A stretch of DNA of 38,834 nucleotides from Apilactobacillus apinorum. GTDB lineage: Bacteria > Bacillota > Bacilli > Lactobacillales > Lactobacillaceae. Both the position numbers and the translations under genes were made by a program. The stretch lies in assembly GCF_001281175.1 (NCBI RefSeq), contig NZ_KQ440396.1:340974-379807 (forward strand), written 5' to 3'. A model generated the notes under the pieces. That model was not told the DNA's origin, searched no databases, and was given only the letters and a program-made list of their open reading frames with translations. Below, piece after piece: positions 27,996 through 36,868 of this stretch (positions are counted from its first letter, which is position 1; the number at the start of each line of letters is the position of its first letter).

Positions 27996-28637
27996 TTGTT
28001 CGAGTTATTTCTGTTCATAGATCCGTTGTGTAAGGCTTGCAGGAACTCAGAAAATACTGTTTTAAAAATTTCTGAAGACGTTGATTCAAAGTTTAAATTG
28101 CAGTTTATTCCAATATATAACTTAAAAGTCGTTCAGACCGACTACTGTAATTCAAATAATCAATTGAAGAAAAGGTTATCTTCTGAACAACTGGCTGACT
28201 TATATAAAAATGTGGTCTTGGATTATAAAGCTGCTTTATTCCAAGGTATGAAAAAAGGACGGAAGTTTCTTACTGAAATGCAAGATTGCCTACTTACAGA
28301 CGCATTATCATACAGTGATGAGATGGCAATATCCATTGCTGAAGATTGCGGACTAGATGTGGATATGTTCATTGAGGATAGACGTTCTAATTTAGCAAAA
28401 AACGCCATTAAAAAAGATCAAGAATTAGTGCAAAACATGAAAATTGAAAAACCTGCTTCTGCAGTTATTTTCAATTGCGAAAACAGTAAAGATGGTATTC
28501 TAACAGATAACATTGAATATTCAACATTGTTTAACGCTTGTTGTGATAAGAACTTAACAACTGAATATTTACAAGATGCTCTTAGCGAAGACAACTTAAA
28601 CGAAACTAAAATGAAGCATTTCAGAATTATTAAATAA
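27996..28637 (+). CDS. spxH: SpxH (YjbH)-like DsbA-family ClpXP adaptor
   Basis: Probable adaptor that delivers the stress regulator Spx to ClpXP. 213 residues from TTG 27996, which sits 6 bases after GGAGGGG; the frame is open 15 codons further but has no ribosome binding site there. The N-terminus FELFLFIDPLCKACRNSEN is a thioredoxin-like strand with a CxxC (residues 12-15), and the rest is mostly helical, as in the DsbA/YjbH fold. Position next to relQ and near pepF, coiA and mecA is the B. subtilis yjb order. No spx gene is found in the window. It has its own terminator. The role rests on fold and synteny rather than on a specific motif. Confidence 0.78.
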   Translation: MFELFLFIDPLCKACRNSENTVLKISEDVDSKFKLQFIPIYNLKVVQTDYCNSNNQLKKRLSSEQLADLYKNVVLDYKAALFQGMKKGRKFLTEMQDCLLTDALSYSDEMAISIAEDCGLDVDMFIEDRRSNLAKNAIKKDQELVQNMKIEKPASAVIFNCENSKDGILTDNIEYSTLFNACCDKNLTTEYLQDALSEDNLNETKMKHFRIIK

Positions 28638-28671
28638 AAAAAGATACTAGCAGAAGCTAGTATCTTTTTTG
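28637..28671. terminator. Bidirectional terminator between spxH and pepF
   Basis: Perfect 11-bp stem AAGATACTAGC / GCTAGTATCTT with an AGAA loop, flanked by A and T runs. It serves both converging genes. Confidence 0.92.
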
Positions 28672-28673
28672 TT

Positions 28674-30473
28674 TTAAACTAATTTTTCTAATTCATTTAA
28701 TCTTTCTTCAAACACCTTAAATGCATTATCTAAGTAATCGGTGCTGGTCATATCAACGCCAGCTTTCTTCATAACATCTAATGGATATTCTGAACTACCC
28801 GCTTTCAAGTAGTTTAAGTACTTATCAATCTTATCTTGATCATTAGCACAAATACCATCAGATAAATCAATAGCAGCAGCGAATCCTGTTGCATATTGGT
28901 AAACATAGTAATTCATGTAGAAATGAGGAATTCTTGACCATTCATAAGCAATTTCTGGATCAGATACAACCCCATCACCATAGTATCGCTTATTTAATTC
29001 AAGATAGAAATCACTTAGCATTTCAGCATTTAATGGATTTCCTTGTTGTTCTTGTTGGTGAGCAAAATCTTCAAACTCAGCAAATTGAGTTTGACGGAAA
29101 ATGGTTCCCTTGAAGCCATCCAAGAAATGGTTTAATACATATTTCTTAACTTCAACATCATCAGTATGTTTTAACAAGTAGTCAGTTAAAATATTTTCAT
29201 TAGTTGTAGATGCGATTTCGGCTAAGAAAATTGAATATCCACCGTATTGGAATGGTTGATTATGCGTAGTGTAATAACTATGCATACTATGACCTGATTC
29301 GTGAACCAAGGTAAATAAATTATCTAAATTGTCTTGCCAATTTAATAAAATAAATGGGTTGGTATCATAGACACCTGAAGAATACGCCCCACTTCTTTTA
29401 CCTTTATTTTCAACAACATCAATCCAACGTTGGCTGAATTCATCTTTAATATGTGAGATGTAATCTGGTCCCAAAACGTTTAATGCCTTTAATGATTCGG
29501 CTTGCGCTTCTTCATAGTTGTATGAAATTGGTGATTTACCAAATAGTGGAGTGTATAAATCATACATATGCATTTCATCTAAGCCAAGTAATTTCTTTCT
29601 TAACTTAACGTAACGATGTAATAAAGGTAAATGTTTGTTTACTGAATCAATTAAGTTTTGGTATACATTTTGATCAATATGATTACGGCTTAACGCTGCT
29701 TGTTTTGCAGAATCATATTTTCTCATTTCAGCACTAAAGTTATGTACCTTAACTTCACCAGAAAGAGTTGATGCTAATGTGTTTTTAAATTGATCATAAA
29801 TAGAATATAGTTTTTGGAATGCTTCTTTTCTAACACTTCTGTCAGTAGATTCTAAAAGTTTGCTATAAACACCATTTGACAATTCTACTGAATTGCCATC
29901 TGGGTCCTTAACAATTGGAAACTTCATATCTGAGTTAGTGATAATTCCATAAACGTTTGATGGAACTTGGAAAATATTACTTAGACTAGATAAAATCTTT
30001 TCATGTTCTTCATCTAAGATATGATCTTTTTGACTGAATAATTCGTCAAAGAAATGTTCCAATTGCTTTAATTCATCATTTGAATTAACCATGTTAGCTA
30101 CTTCTGATTGGTCTAATTTTAAAATAGCTGGTTCGAACCAAGATACAGCTTGTTCAGCCTTTGAAGCTAAATCGCTACATCTTGAATTCATGCTTTGATA
30201 CTTGTTATCAGATGTATCAGCATCACTCTTTAATGATGAATATACATAAAGTGTTTCAACATGACGGTCTAATTTTTCCATCGCCTTTAAATCACTTAAT
30301 AAAGAAGCAGCACTAAAAGATTCTGAACGTAGTTTTTTAACTTCTTCAATTTCAGCTATGCAATCTTTAAAAGCTTTTTCGAAAGCTTCATCATTTGGGA
30401 AAATGGTAGTTAAATCCCATGTTAATTCTTCCGGAACATCTTTTCTTGCTGGTAGTTGTTGTACTTCTGTCAT
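28674..30473 (-). CDS. pepF: Oligoendopeptidase F
   Basis: Cytoplasmic zinc metallopeptidase (M3B) that cleaves oligopeptides. 599 residues, family length. The zinc site HESGHSMHSYY is near residue 390, followed about 28 residues later by the third ligand region FLAEIASTTNEN. The N-terminal PepF domain begins with the conserved LTWDLTTIFPND. Near the C-terminus is YYVYQYATGFAAA. ATG start with AGGATGG. Located 23 bases after coiA, so probably co-transcribed; the coiA-pepF pair is also seen in other Bacillota. Confidence 0.96.
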   Translation of the reverse strand: MTEVQQLPARKDVPEELTWDLTTIFPNDEAFEKAFKDCIAEIEEVKKLRSESFSAASLLSDLKAMEKLDRHVETLYVYSSLKSDADTSDNKYQSMNSRCSDLASKAEQAVSWFEPAILKLDQSEVANMVNSNDELKQLEHFFDELFSQKDHILDEEHEKILSSLSNIFQVPSNVYGIITNSDMKFPIVKDPDGNSVELSNGVYSKLLESTDRSVRKEAFQKLYSIYDQFKNTLASTLSGEVKVHNFSAEMRKYDSAKQAALSRNHIDQNVYQNLIDSVNKHLPLLHRYVKLRKKLLGLDEMHMYDLYTPLFGKSPISYNYEEAQAESLKALNVLGPDYISHIKDEFSQRWIDVVENKGKRSGAYSSGVYDTNPFILLNWQDNLDNLFTLVHESGHSMHSYYTTHNQPFQYGGYSIFLAEIASTTNENILTDYLLKHTDDVEVKKYVLNHFLDGFKGTIFRQTQFAEFEDFAHQQEQQGNPLNAEMLSDFYLELNKRYYGDGVVSDPEIAYEWSRIPHFYMNYYVYQYATGFAAAIDLSDGICANDQDKIDKYLNYLKAGSSEYPLDVMKKAGVDMTSTDYLDNAFKVFEERLNELEKLV

Positions 30474-30496
30474 AAGAACACCATCCTAATAAATAT

Positions 30497-31588
30497 CTAA
30501 ATTCTATCTACAAAAGCGCCCTCGCATTGGCTAATCTTTTGAATTTTTTGATAGTAATCATCGAACCAATTTAATGATTTTATTATCTGGATTCGATCCC
30601 CAATAATCCTAATATACCCTTTTTTACTTAAAATTGATAATAAATTGGCATATTCTTTTAAAATAAATTTTTGCGGGTTATTTATTAATGGATAATGTAC
30701 TTTTAACTTACAAATATCATTCGTCCTATCTAGTAATTCTTTGTAATTAATACCATCTACTAATTCATTTAACAAAATTATTTTCCAAACTAGATATTCT
30801 TTTCCTAACACTGGATTACTAGTGTGACTGTAATGGCACTCCACAGGAGCTCCATTTATGTTGTGTCCATGTAAATAGCAATTATTTTGCAACTCAAGTG
30901 CCTTCTTATTTTGATAAAATAATTGATTTTGTAATTTGCGCATTTCCTCAAGTAAAGAATGAATATTAATTGGATCATGTGAAATCATCCCTGGATTATT
31001 TAAAAATTGAATTAATTCATGTAAACTACTAACTTCAATCTTTTGATATTTAATTTTTCCATATACATATCTACAGTTATATCTTATTTCTAGTTTATTT
31101 TTACTAGTTAACCAAAAAAACATTGTAAAACCTAATTTTTTAAAATAATAATAAAACTTATTTGTACTAGGTTGTCCGAAGCGTTTTTTATATCTTGAAC
31201 CTAATATCCATAATGACTTAATTTGTTGCTTTTCATATCCATGAATTCGATGCTCTAATTTATTAATATTTATTGGACTACATTGAAATTCGATTGCTAA
31301 GTTTTTATATAATAAATCCGGTCTTTGCTTAATTTCTGGTAAATAATTTTCGACTAAAGTCTTGTTGCTTCTAGTAAAAAAATATAATTGTTGTTTCCCT
31401 AATAGGTGTTCTTCAGTCTCCCCTTCTTCAATCAGCGTTATGCAATTAGAATTTTTTTGATGAGAAAAGTGTGGACTCATAATTGTCCCTTTTTTTAAAA
31501 CTACTTTTTCCTTACATACAGGACAACTAAAATTATCTGATTTTTTCGCATTGTTTGCATTTATTAACTTATCTTTAAAATATGCCAT
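30497..31588 (-). CDS. coiA: Competence protein CoiA
   Basis: CoiA acts in DNA transformation, where it promotes recombination of the incoming strand. 363 residues from ATG 31588 (MAYFKDKLINANNAKK); two other in-frame ATGs lie within the six preceding codons and the start is uncertain. The N-terminal zinc-ribbon-like part has FSCPVCKEKV and HFSHQKNSNC. The nuclease-like core contains QRPDLLYKNLAIEFQCSPI (Asp and Glu-x-Gln spacing of the PD-(D/E)xK fold). The C-terminal half is poorly conserved. No other competence gene is in the window. Base composition is as AT-rich as the neighbours, and the frame is intact. Confidence 0.85.
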   Translation of the reverse strand: MAYFKDKLINANNAKKSDNFSCPVCKEKVVLKKGTIMSPHFSHQKNSNCITLIEEGETEEHLLGKQQLYFFTRSNKTLVENYLPEIKQRPDLLYKNLAIEFQCSPININKLEHRIHGYEKQQIKSLWILGSRYKKRFGQPSTNKFYYYFKKLGFTMFFWLTSKNKLEIRYNCRYVYGKIKYQKIEVSSLHELIQFLNNPGMISHDPINIHSLLEEMRKLQNQLFYQNKKALELQNNCYLHGHNINGAPVECHYSHTSNPVLGKEYLVWKIILLNELVDGINYKELLDRTNDICKLKVHYPLINNPQKFILKEYANLLSILSKKGYIRIIGDRIQIIKSLNWFDDYYQKIQKISQCEGAFVDRI

Positions 31589-31616
31589 TATCATGATTAT
31601 CACCATGCATATATAC

Positions 31617-31650
31617 GAAAAAAAGACTGAATAAATTCAGTCTTTTTTAT
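31617..31650 (-). terminator. Terminator after mecA
   Basis: Stem AAAAGACTGAAT / ATTCAGTCTTTT with A and T runs on both sides. On the minus strand it starts at the mecA stop (31647) and separates mecA from coiA. Confidence 0.88.
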
Positions 31651-32684
31651 TTGAAATGCTTTTTAATTTCCAACAATGCTAAATGCGGAATAATTACTTT
31701 CTTTCTGGCAATTTTATCGAATTGTCTCCAATGAAGTTTGGAACCATATTCCATAGAAGCACTAGCCATATTAGTGAAGTTTTTAAATTCAATATCATTT
31801 TCATTTCTAGTAGTAGTAAATCTAACTACGTAATCGTCATCACACTTATATAATGTTGTATCAACATCATCATATTGTGTTAATTCATCTGATAATCTAA
31901 TTACATTTTCAAAGTCACTTATCTTTAATAACATTTCCCATTTGTTAAGCTTAGGATTGAAACTTCCAATGTTATCAATTTGACTATCTTTTTCGTTATC
32001 AAGGAATGGATTATCTGATTTCAAATGTCCTGTTGAATCTAATTCTTCCCTCTTACTTCTTGCTTCATTAATTGCAGCAATCATTTCTAATTTGTAACGC
32101 GGAAATTTATCGCTTAATTCCACAGTATCGATTAAACTCCCCAATGTATCTTTTAAATAGTCTAATAATTCTTGAGTAGTATCATCTAGTTCACGTTCTT
32201 CATCATCCTCAAAATCAATCAGACGACCGTACATATTCTTTGCTTCAATCAAAGCAAATAAAGTATTGGTGTCAGCAAACTTTTTAAATTCGTCCATTTC
32301 TGGTAAATCTGCTTTATCATCATCACTTCGATTTTGTGGTCCTTCAAATATGTTAAACGGATCTTGTTGATTTGTATTTTCATTATCATCAACATCTTCT
32401 TCATCTTGATCACTTTCATCCATTGGTTGAATATGATTTTCAAAAACATTCTTATTCTTAATAAACATATCTAACCCGGACTTATTAGGAACGACTTGGA
32501 ATGAAACAGCACCCGTGCTCTTAAATTCATCATCAACATCAATTTCATCTAGAATTGAGTATAAGAAAGATTCGATTCCATCTTCATCACCTAATAGTGA
32601 TAATAAATCAATTCCTCTTTCATCTAATTCTTGATTAGTAATTGTAACCTTGATGGTTCCAGAATTAATTTTTTCCATTCTCAT
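31647..32684 (-). CDS. mecA: Adaptor protein MecA
   Basis: ClpC adaptor that targets proteins such as competence regulators for ClpCP degradation. 345 residues from ATG 32684 (MRMEKINSGTIKVTI), 8 bases after AGAGG. The N-terminal substrate-binding domain covers about residues 3-85 (ELDERGIDLLSLLGDEDGIE, FFYSI-like FLYSILDEI). The C-terminal ClpC-binding domain covers about 225-345 (LLKISDFENVIRLSDEL, TLYKCDDDYVVRF, ARKKVIIPHLALLEIKKHF). Between them lies an acidic linker of about 130 residues rich in D, E and N, far longer than in B. subtilis MecA (about 218 residues in total). Terminator after it; spx, a frequent neighbour, is absent. Confidence 0.9.
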   Translation of the reverse strand: MRMEKINSGTIKVTITNQELDERGIDLLSLLGDEDGIESFLYSILDEIDVDDEFKSTGAVSFQVVPNKSGLDMFIKNKNVFENHIQPMDESDQDEEDVDDNENTNQQDPFNIFEGPQNRSDDDKADLPEMDEFKKFADTNTLFALIEAKNMYGRLIDFEDDEERELDDTTQELLDYLKDTLGSLIDTVELSDKFPRYKLEMIAAINEARSKREELDSTGHLKSDNPFLDNEKDSQIDNIGSFNPKLNKWEMLLKISDFENVIRLSDELTQYDDVDTTLYKCDDDYVVRFTTTRNENDIEFKNFTNMASASMEYGSKLHWRQFDKIARKKVIIPHLALLEIKKHFK

Positions 32685-32749
32685 TAAAGACACCTCTTCT
32701 CGTAATCAACTGATTTTATAATACCCATATTTTAACCCAAAAAGACTAA

Positions 32750-33511
32750 TCAATTCAATGATTTAACGTCTTTTAAATCAATTACTAATCCTACTGAAGG
32801 TAATTTCACATTAATATTGTTACCACACTCTTTTTGAGTCTCTTCTAACAAATCATTTAAATTACCATATTGTGGTAAATGACTGATTAAAACTGATTTC
32901 ACATTTGCATTATTTGCTAATTCTCCGGTTTCTTTAGAAGTCATATGCCATTTAGTTCCTTCTTTATCGGCATAAAAATTAGTATCTGTAATTAGCAAAT
33001 CTGCACCTGCACAAAACTCTGATAATTCACCAAAATACTTTGTGTCACCTGTATATACGATTGTTTCATTACTTTTAACATCCTTGATCTTTACAGCATA
33101 GGTTACAACAGGGTGTTGTGTTTTTTTGAAACTTATTTCTAATCCGCCCATTGATAACACTTGATTTTCATCATATGGTTTTCCCACAGTAACATCAAAC
33201 CAAGACAATTTATTATAGTTATCCATATCTTCTTGGTGTCCATAAATTGGTAACACTCTTTCATCTGGCTTATTAGGAGCTAATTGCCAGTAATGTTGAA
33301 GAACACCAACATCGGCGATGTGATCACTATGATAGTGTGTAAGTAAGACTGCATCTATGTCATAAGGATTAATATATTTTTCTAGTTCTAATAAAACACC
33401 ACTTCCACAATCAAGTAGTAAATTAAAATCATCATTTTGAATCAAATAACCACTAGTACCTATTCCATTTGCAGGATATCCACCATAGTAACCTAAAACT
33501 GTTATTTTCAT
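32750..33511 (-). CDS. Metallo-beta-lactamase-fold hydrolase (YhfI/RNase Z-like)
   Basis: 253 residues. The metal-binding THYHSDHIADVG motif is near residue 62, in the form used by the RNase Z/YhfI branch. Further ligands are HPVVTYAVKIKD, IVYTGDTKYFG, LLITDTNFYA and the final histidine in VLISHLPQYGNLND. The start MKITVLGYYGGYPANGIGTS fits the family. The short length and lack of a long flexible arm argue against tRNA-processing RNase Z, so the substrate is unknown. ATG start. 65 bases separate it from mecA with no hairpin, so the two may share a transcript. Confidence 0.88.
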   Translation of the reverse strand: MKITVLGYYGGYPANGIGTSGYLIQNDDFNLLLDCGSGVLLELEKYINPYDIDAVLLTHYHSDHIADVGVLQHYWQLAPNKPDERVLPIYGHQEDMDNYNKLSWFDVTVGKPYDENQVLSMGGLEISFKKTQHPVVTYAVKIKDVKSNETIVYTGDTKYFGELSEFCAGADLLITDTNFYADKEGTKWHMTSKETGELANNANVKSVLISHLPQYGNLNDLLEETQKECGNNINVKLPSVGLVIDLKDVKSLN

Positions 33512-33599
33512 ATTAAACCTCTTTTACTTGTTTTTAATTAACTTTAGTGTAAATATATAGTTGTAATTTGTAAATGCTTTTTACTCGGAGGGTGTCTTT

Positions 33600-34040
33600 A
33601 TGAATAATCAAATCAGTATGACTTTTGGTAACAAATTTATTGTCGATAAATTAAAGAAGGCTAACCCAGAGTTAGACCTCTCTTTATTCAATAGCGGTGA
33701 TGGTCAATATCAAATTATTGATTTTCAAGGTAACCACGATATTTTCAAAAATAATATCATTTTCGACGTTATCTTTAATCATGATTTTTTCTCAAATATA
33801 AATTTTGTAAATTATTCTTACTTTAACCTTTCCGATGATGACAAAAAAGTGTTTGACGCCATCATCGAAAAAATTAAAAACGATGCTTCAATTCATTTTC
33901 TTCTTTTAAAAGAAACCAGAGATAAAAAACGTTTTGTGTTAGCATCAAGTTGGAAAAATTATTTCGATTTTAAGAGCTGGCAAAAAGATAATCAATTATT
34001 AAATTTAGCGGAATTATCATTAAACTATAAAAAAGCATAA
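33600..34040 (+). CDS. Uncharacterised small protein, weak resemblance to the ABM (dimeric alpha-beta barrel) fold
   Basis: 146 residues, no signal peptide or membrane helix. It starts MNNQISMTFGNKFIVDKLKK after a strong CGGAGGG and is followed by a perfect terminator, so expression is likely. The C-terminal segment FVLASSWKNYFDFKSWQKDN resembles the end of antibiotic-biosynthesis-monooxygenase-like domains (a Trp on the edge strand followed by a helix with Trp), as in HmoB/TRAP proteins. This resemblance is weak and by eye. Residues 35-85 are rich in F, N and I. It stands alone on the plus strand between two minus-strand genes. Confidence 0.65.
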   Translation: MNNQISMTFGNKFIVDKLKKANPELDLSLFNSGDGQYQIIDFQGNHDIFKNNIIFDVIFNHDFFSNINFVNYSYFNLSDDDKKVFDAIIEKIKNDASIHFLLLKETRDKKRFVLASSWKNYFDFKSWQKDNQLLNLAELSLNYKKA

Positions 34041-34070
34041 AAAAGCGATGCATAGATGCATCGCTTTTTA
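34041..34070. terminator. Bidirectional terminator between the 146-aa gene and copB
   Basis: Perfect 12-bp stem AAAAGCGATGCA / TGCATCGCTTTT with a TAGA loop. Both converging genes end beside it. Confidence 0.92.
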
Positions 34071-34076
34071 TTTTGA

Positions 34077-36401
34077 TTATTTAATTCTCAATGTCATTGC
34101 GTTAATAGCAACAATAACAGTACTTAGTGACATAATTACTGCACCTAACATAGGACCAATAATAATTCCAATTGATGATAATAAACCAGCAGCTAATGGA
34201 AGTGCAATGATATTATATCCTGCTCCCCACCATAGGTTTTGAATCATCTTAGTTCTTGCTTGCTTAGCTAATTTAATTAAATCGATCACATCAGCAGGGT
34301 TACTGTTAACTAGAACAACATCTGCTGAATCAATAGCAACATCAGTACCTGAACCAATTGCTATTCCTAAATCTGCTTTAGTTAAACTTGGTGCATCATT
34401 CACACCATCCCCGATGAACATTACACTACCAGTTTCTTGGTATTTTGAAACCAGTGCTTGTTTATCTTCGGGAACTAATTCAGCATTTACTTCAGTAATA
34501 CCTAATAAACTAGCTACCTTTTCAGCCGCTTTTTGATTATCCCCAGTTAGCATAACAGGTGTAATGTTTTGACTGTTTAAATATTCAATCATATCTTTAG
34601 CACCTGGCTTGATTGAATCCCCTTCAGCGATAAATCCAATTACATTATCATTATTAATAACATAACTTAATGAATTTCCTTGCGTCAAATATTGATCCGT
34701 TTGAGTAGTATCAAAAGCGATATTATTTTTAGTTAAATATGCACTTGATACAACTGCATATTTATTACCGTTAATTTCACCCTTAATTCCCGCACCAGAA
34801 ATTTCATCGATGTTTTCTGCAGATAGCTTTTCCATGTTTAATTCATCAAAAGCTTTAATAATTCCTTCAGCTAATGGATGTGATGAGTTTGCTTCTAAGG
34901 TAGCAGCAATTTGTAAGACATCATTCTTTTCTACATCATTGTCCAATGAATCAAAAGCATTTACCTTAAAATCACCTTGAGTTAAAGTACCCGTTTTATC
35001 CATTAAAGCGTATTTAACTTTCTTAATACCTTCAAGTGATGTCTTGTTTCTGATTAATAAACCATGTGTAGCTGCAATTGCAGTTAATCTAGAAATAATT
35101 AGTGGAATTGCTAAACCTAAAGCATGTGGACACGCAATAATTAACACACTAACTGTAATTGGAATTGCGTAAGCAACATTATGAATAATGCTCCAAGCTA
35201 CGAATGCAATTACCGCAACAATTAGTGCTGCATAGAATAAGTATCCAGCAACTTTGTTAGCTAAATCTTCAGCTTGTGATTTAGATGCTTGAGCATCACT
35301 AACCATCTTCATTACTTTTGAAAGGTAACCACTTTCACCAGTACCAGTAATCTTTACCTTAATAGTTCCGCTACCATTAATTGAACCACCAATAACTTGA
35401 TCATCAACTTGTTTGTTAACATCTCTTGATTCACCAGTAATTAAAGATTCGTTGACTGAAGTAGTTCCATCAATAATAGTTCCATCTGCGGGAATCTTTT
35501 CACCTGACTTAATTAAAATAGTTTGGTTTTCAGATAATTCATTAACTGAAACATCTGTAACGTTACCGTCTTCTGAAACTAAATGAGCGTTATCAGGTAG
35601 TAATGCTGCTAACTTATTAACGGCAGAACCCGCACTCATCACAGAATTCATTTCAATCCAGTGTCCTAAAAGCATGATAACGATAAGAGTTGATAATTCC
35701 CAGAAGAAGTCATTAACCATTGGTGTTGCTTTAAGGATATCGTTAGCAATTACAGCGTAGACACTGTATACATAAGCAACTGAAATACCCATTGTGATAA
35801 GTGACATCATTCCCGGTTTTTTACTGTTCATTTCACCAATGCATGATGTAAAGAATGGATAACCACCATAAATGAATAGGATAGTTCCTAGAATTAATAC
35901 TACGAAATCAGAACCTGGGAAAGTAACTTGGAATGGCATCTTCATTCCCATCATTGGTGACATTACGATAATTGGAATTGTTAATATTAATGAAATCCAG
36001 AACTTAAGTTTTAGATTTCCCATATGATGCATGTGCCCCATATCATGACCCATATCCATACCACAGTGGTCCATACCGCCATGATTCATGTGACTCATAT
36101 CGTGTCCCATATCCATACCACCGTGATTCATGTGCATACTATGATCCATATGTTCGTGATTCATGTCGTGATGCATATAATCATGACCATGCATTTCTGC
36201 TCCATCATGATGACAACAGCTACCTTTTTCATCATGTTTATGGGCTGATTCATCCATATGCATGTCACATTGTTCCATTTTTTGATCACGGTCATGATGA
36301 CAGCATTCTTTATGATTCATTTCTTTATGGTCGTGGTGCATACCACAATCATGTCCTTCTTCGTGATTATGATTCATGCAGCATTCCTTTTTTTCTGACA
36401 T
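34077..36401 (-). CDS. copB: CopB-type copper-translocating P1B ATPase with His/Met-rich N-terminus
   Basis: Predicted copper exporter. 774 residues. Residues 1-128 contain 31 His, 23 Met and 9 Cys and no ferredoxin-like CxxC metal domain. About eight membrane helices follow. The ion-binding motif in helix 6 is CPH (IIACPHALGLAIPL, near residue 424), which marks the CopB branch rather than the CPC type. The catalytic DKTGTLTQG is near residue 467, the nucleotide-site HP motif is SSHPLAEG, and the hinge is MFIGDGVNDAPSL. ATG start with GGAGATG, 21 bases after copY. Control by CopY through the cop boxes at 36871-36884 and 36909-36918 is inferred. Confidence 0.93.
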   Translation of the reverse strand: MSEKKECCMNHNHEEGHDCGMHHDHKEMNHKECCHHDRDQKMEQCDMHMDESAHKHDEKGSCCHHDGAEMHGHDYMHHDMNHEHMDHSMHMNHGGMDMGHDMSHMNHGGMDHCGMDMGHDMGHMHHMGNLKLKFWISLILTIPIIVMSPMMGMKMPFQVTFPGSDFVVLILGTILFIYGGYPFFTSCIGEMNSKKPGMMSLITMGISVAYVYSVYAVIANDILKATPMVNDFFWELSTLIVIMLLGHWIEMNSVMSAGSAVNKLAALLPDNAHLVSEDGNVTDVSVNELSENQTILIKSGEKIPADGTIIDGTTSVNESLITGESRDVNKQVDDQVIGGSINGSGTIKVKITGTGESGYLSKVMKMVSDAQASKSQAEDLANKVAGYLFYAALIVAVIAFVAWSIIHNVAYAIPITVSVLIIACPHALGLAIPLIISRLTAIAATHGLLIRNKTSLEGIKKVKYALMDKTGTLTQGDFKVNAFDSLDNDVEKNDVLQIAATLEANSSHPLAEGIIKAFDELNMEKLSAENIDEISGAGIKGEINGNKYAVVSSAYLTKNNIAFDTTQTDQYLTQGNSLSYVINNDNVIGFIAEGDSIKPGAKDMIEYLNSQNITPVMLTGDNQKAAEKVASLLGITEVNAELVPEDKQALVSKYQETGSVMFIGDGVNDAPSLTKADLGIAIGSGTDVAIDSADVVLVNSNPADVIDLIKLAKQARTKMIQNLWWGAGYNIIALPLAAGLLSSIGIIIGPMLGAVIMSLSTVIVAINAMTLRIK

Positions 36402-36422
36402 TATAAATTCATCTCCGTGATT

Positions 36423-36833
36423 TTAATTTTCAATACAATGACAATGAACCTTTTCAGGTGCATTTTCTTTTTTATCATTAAGTAATTTGATTAAGGCATC
36501 AATATCATTTCTATTTAACTCAACATCATTAATAATGTTGTAAATAGTTTTGCCATAATGCATACAACACATATTGTTAAATACCCTTTCAGCGGAATAA
36601 CTATATGCATCTTGTTCATTAATTGATGAAACATATATATTTTTTCTTCCATCTTTTCTTACATTCAAAAATCCTTTATCCGTCAATCTAGATAACAGCG
36701 TTTTGATTGTAGACGAACTCCATTCCTTTTTCTTAGACAAAATTTCAATCATTTGACTACTGGTAGTTTCACCTAATGTCCAAACAATTCTCATTACTTC
36801 CCATTCTGAACTAGAAATTTCTGTCTTCTCCAC
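36423..36833 (-). CDS. copY: CopY-type copper-responsive repressor (BlaI/MecI family)
   Basis: Winged-helix repressor released from DNA by Cu(I). 136 residues. The DNA-binding domain (about residues 5-72) contains SSSEWEVMRIVWTLGETTSS and WSSSTIKTLLSRLTDKGFLN. The C-terminus would carry the metal site. Canonical CopY has CxC-x(4-5)-CxC, but here only one CxC (C131, C133) is present with a nearby HCHC pattern, plus an adjacent pair C89-C90. Start is GTG 36833, 10 bases after AAGGAG. Encoded ahead of copB in the same operon; its operator overlaps the promoter. Confidence 0.88.
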   Translation of the reverse strand: MEKTEISSSEWEVMRIVWTLGETTSSQMIEILSKKKEWSSSTIKTLLSRLTDKGFLNVRKDGRKNIYVSSINEQDAYSYSAERVFNNMCCMHYGKTIYNIINDVELNRNDIDALIKLLNDKKENAPEKVHCHCIEN

Positions 36834-36868
36834 TCACTTATCACTCCTTTATCTCATTTAGTATTATT

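Noticed and set aside
36024-36248. 74-codon plus-strand frame rich in His, Met, Ile and Thr
   Set aside because: Mirror image of the His/Met-rich CopB N-terminus; the CAT/ATG repeats open the opposite frame by chance.
34077-36401. CopA-type (CPC) Cu(I) exporter
   Set aside because: The helix-6 motif is CPH and there is no N-terminal CxxC metal domain, so CopB-type fits better.
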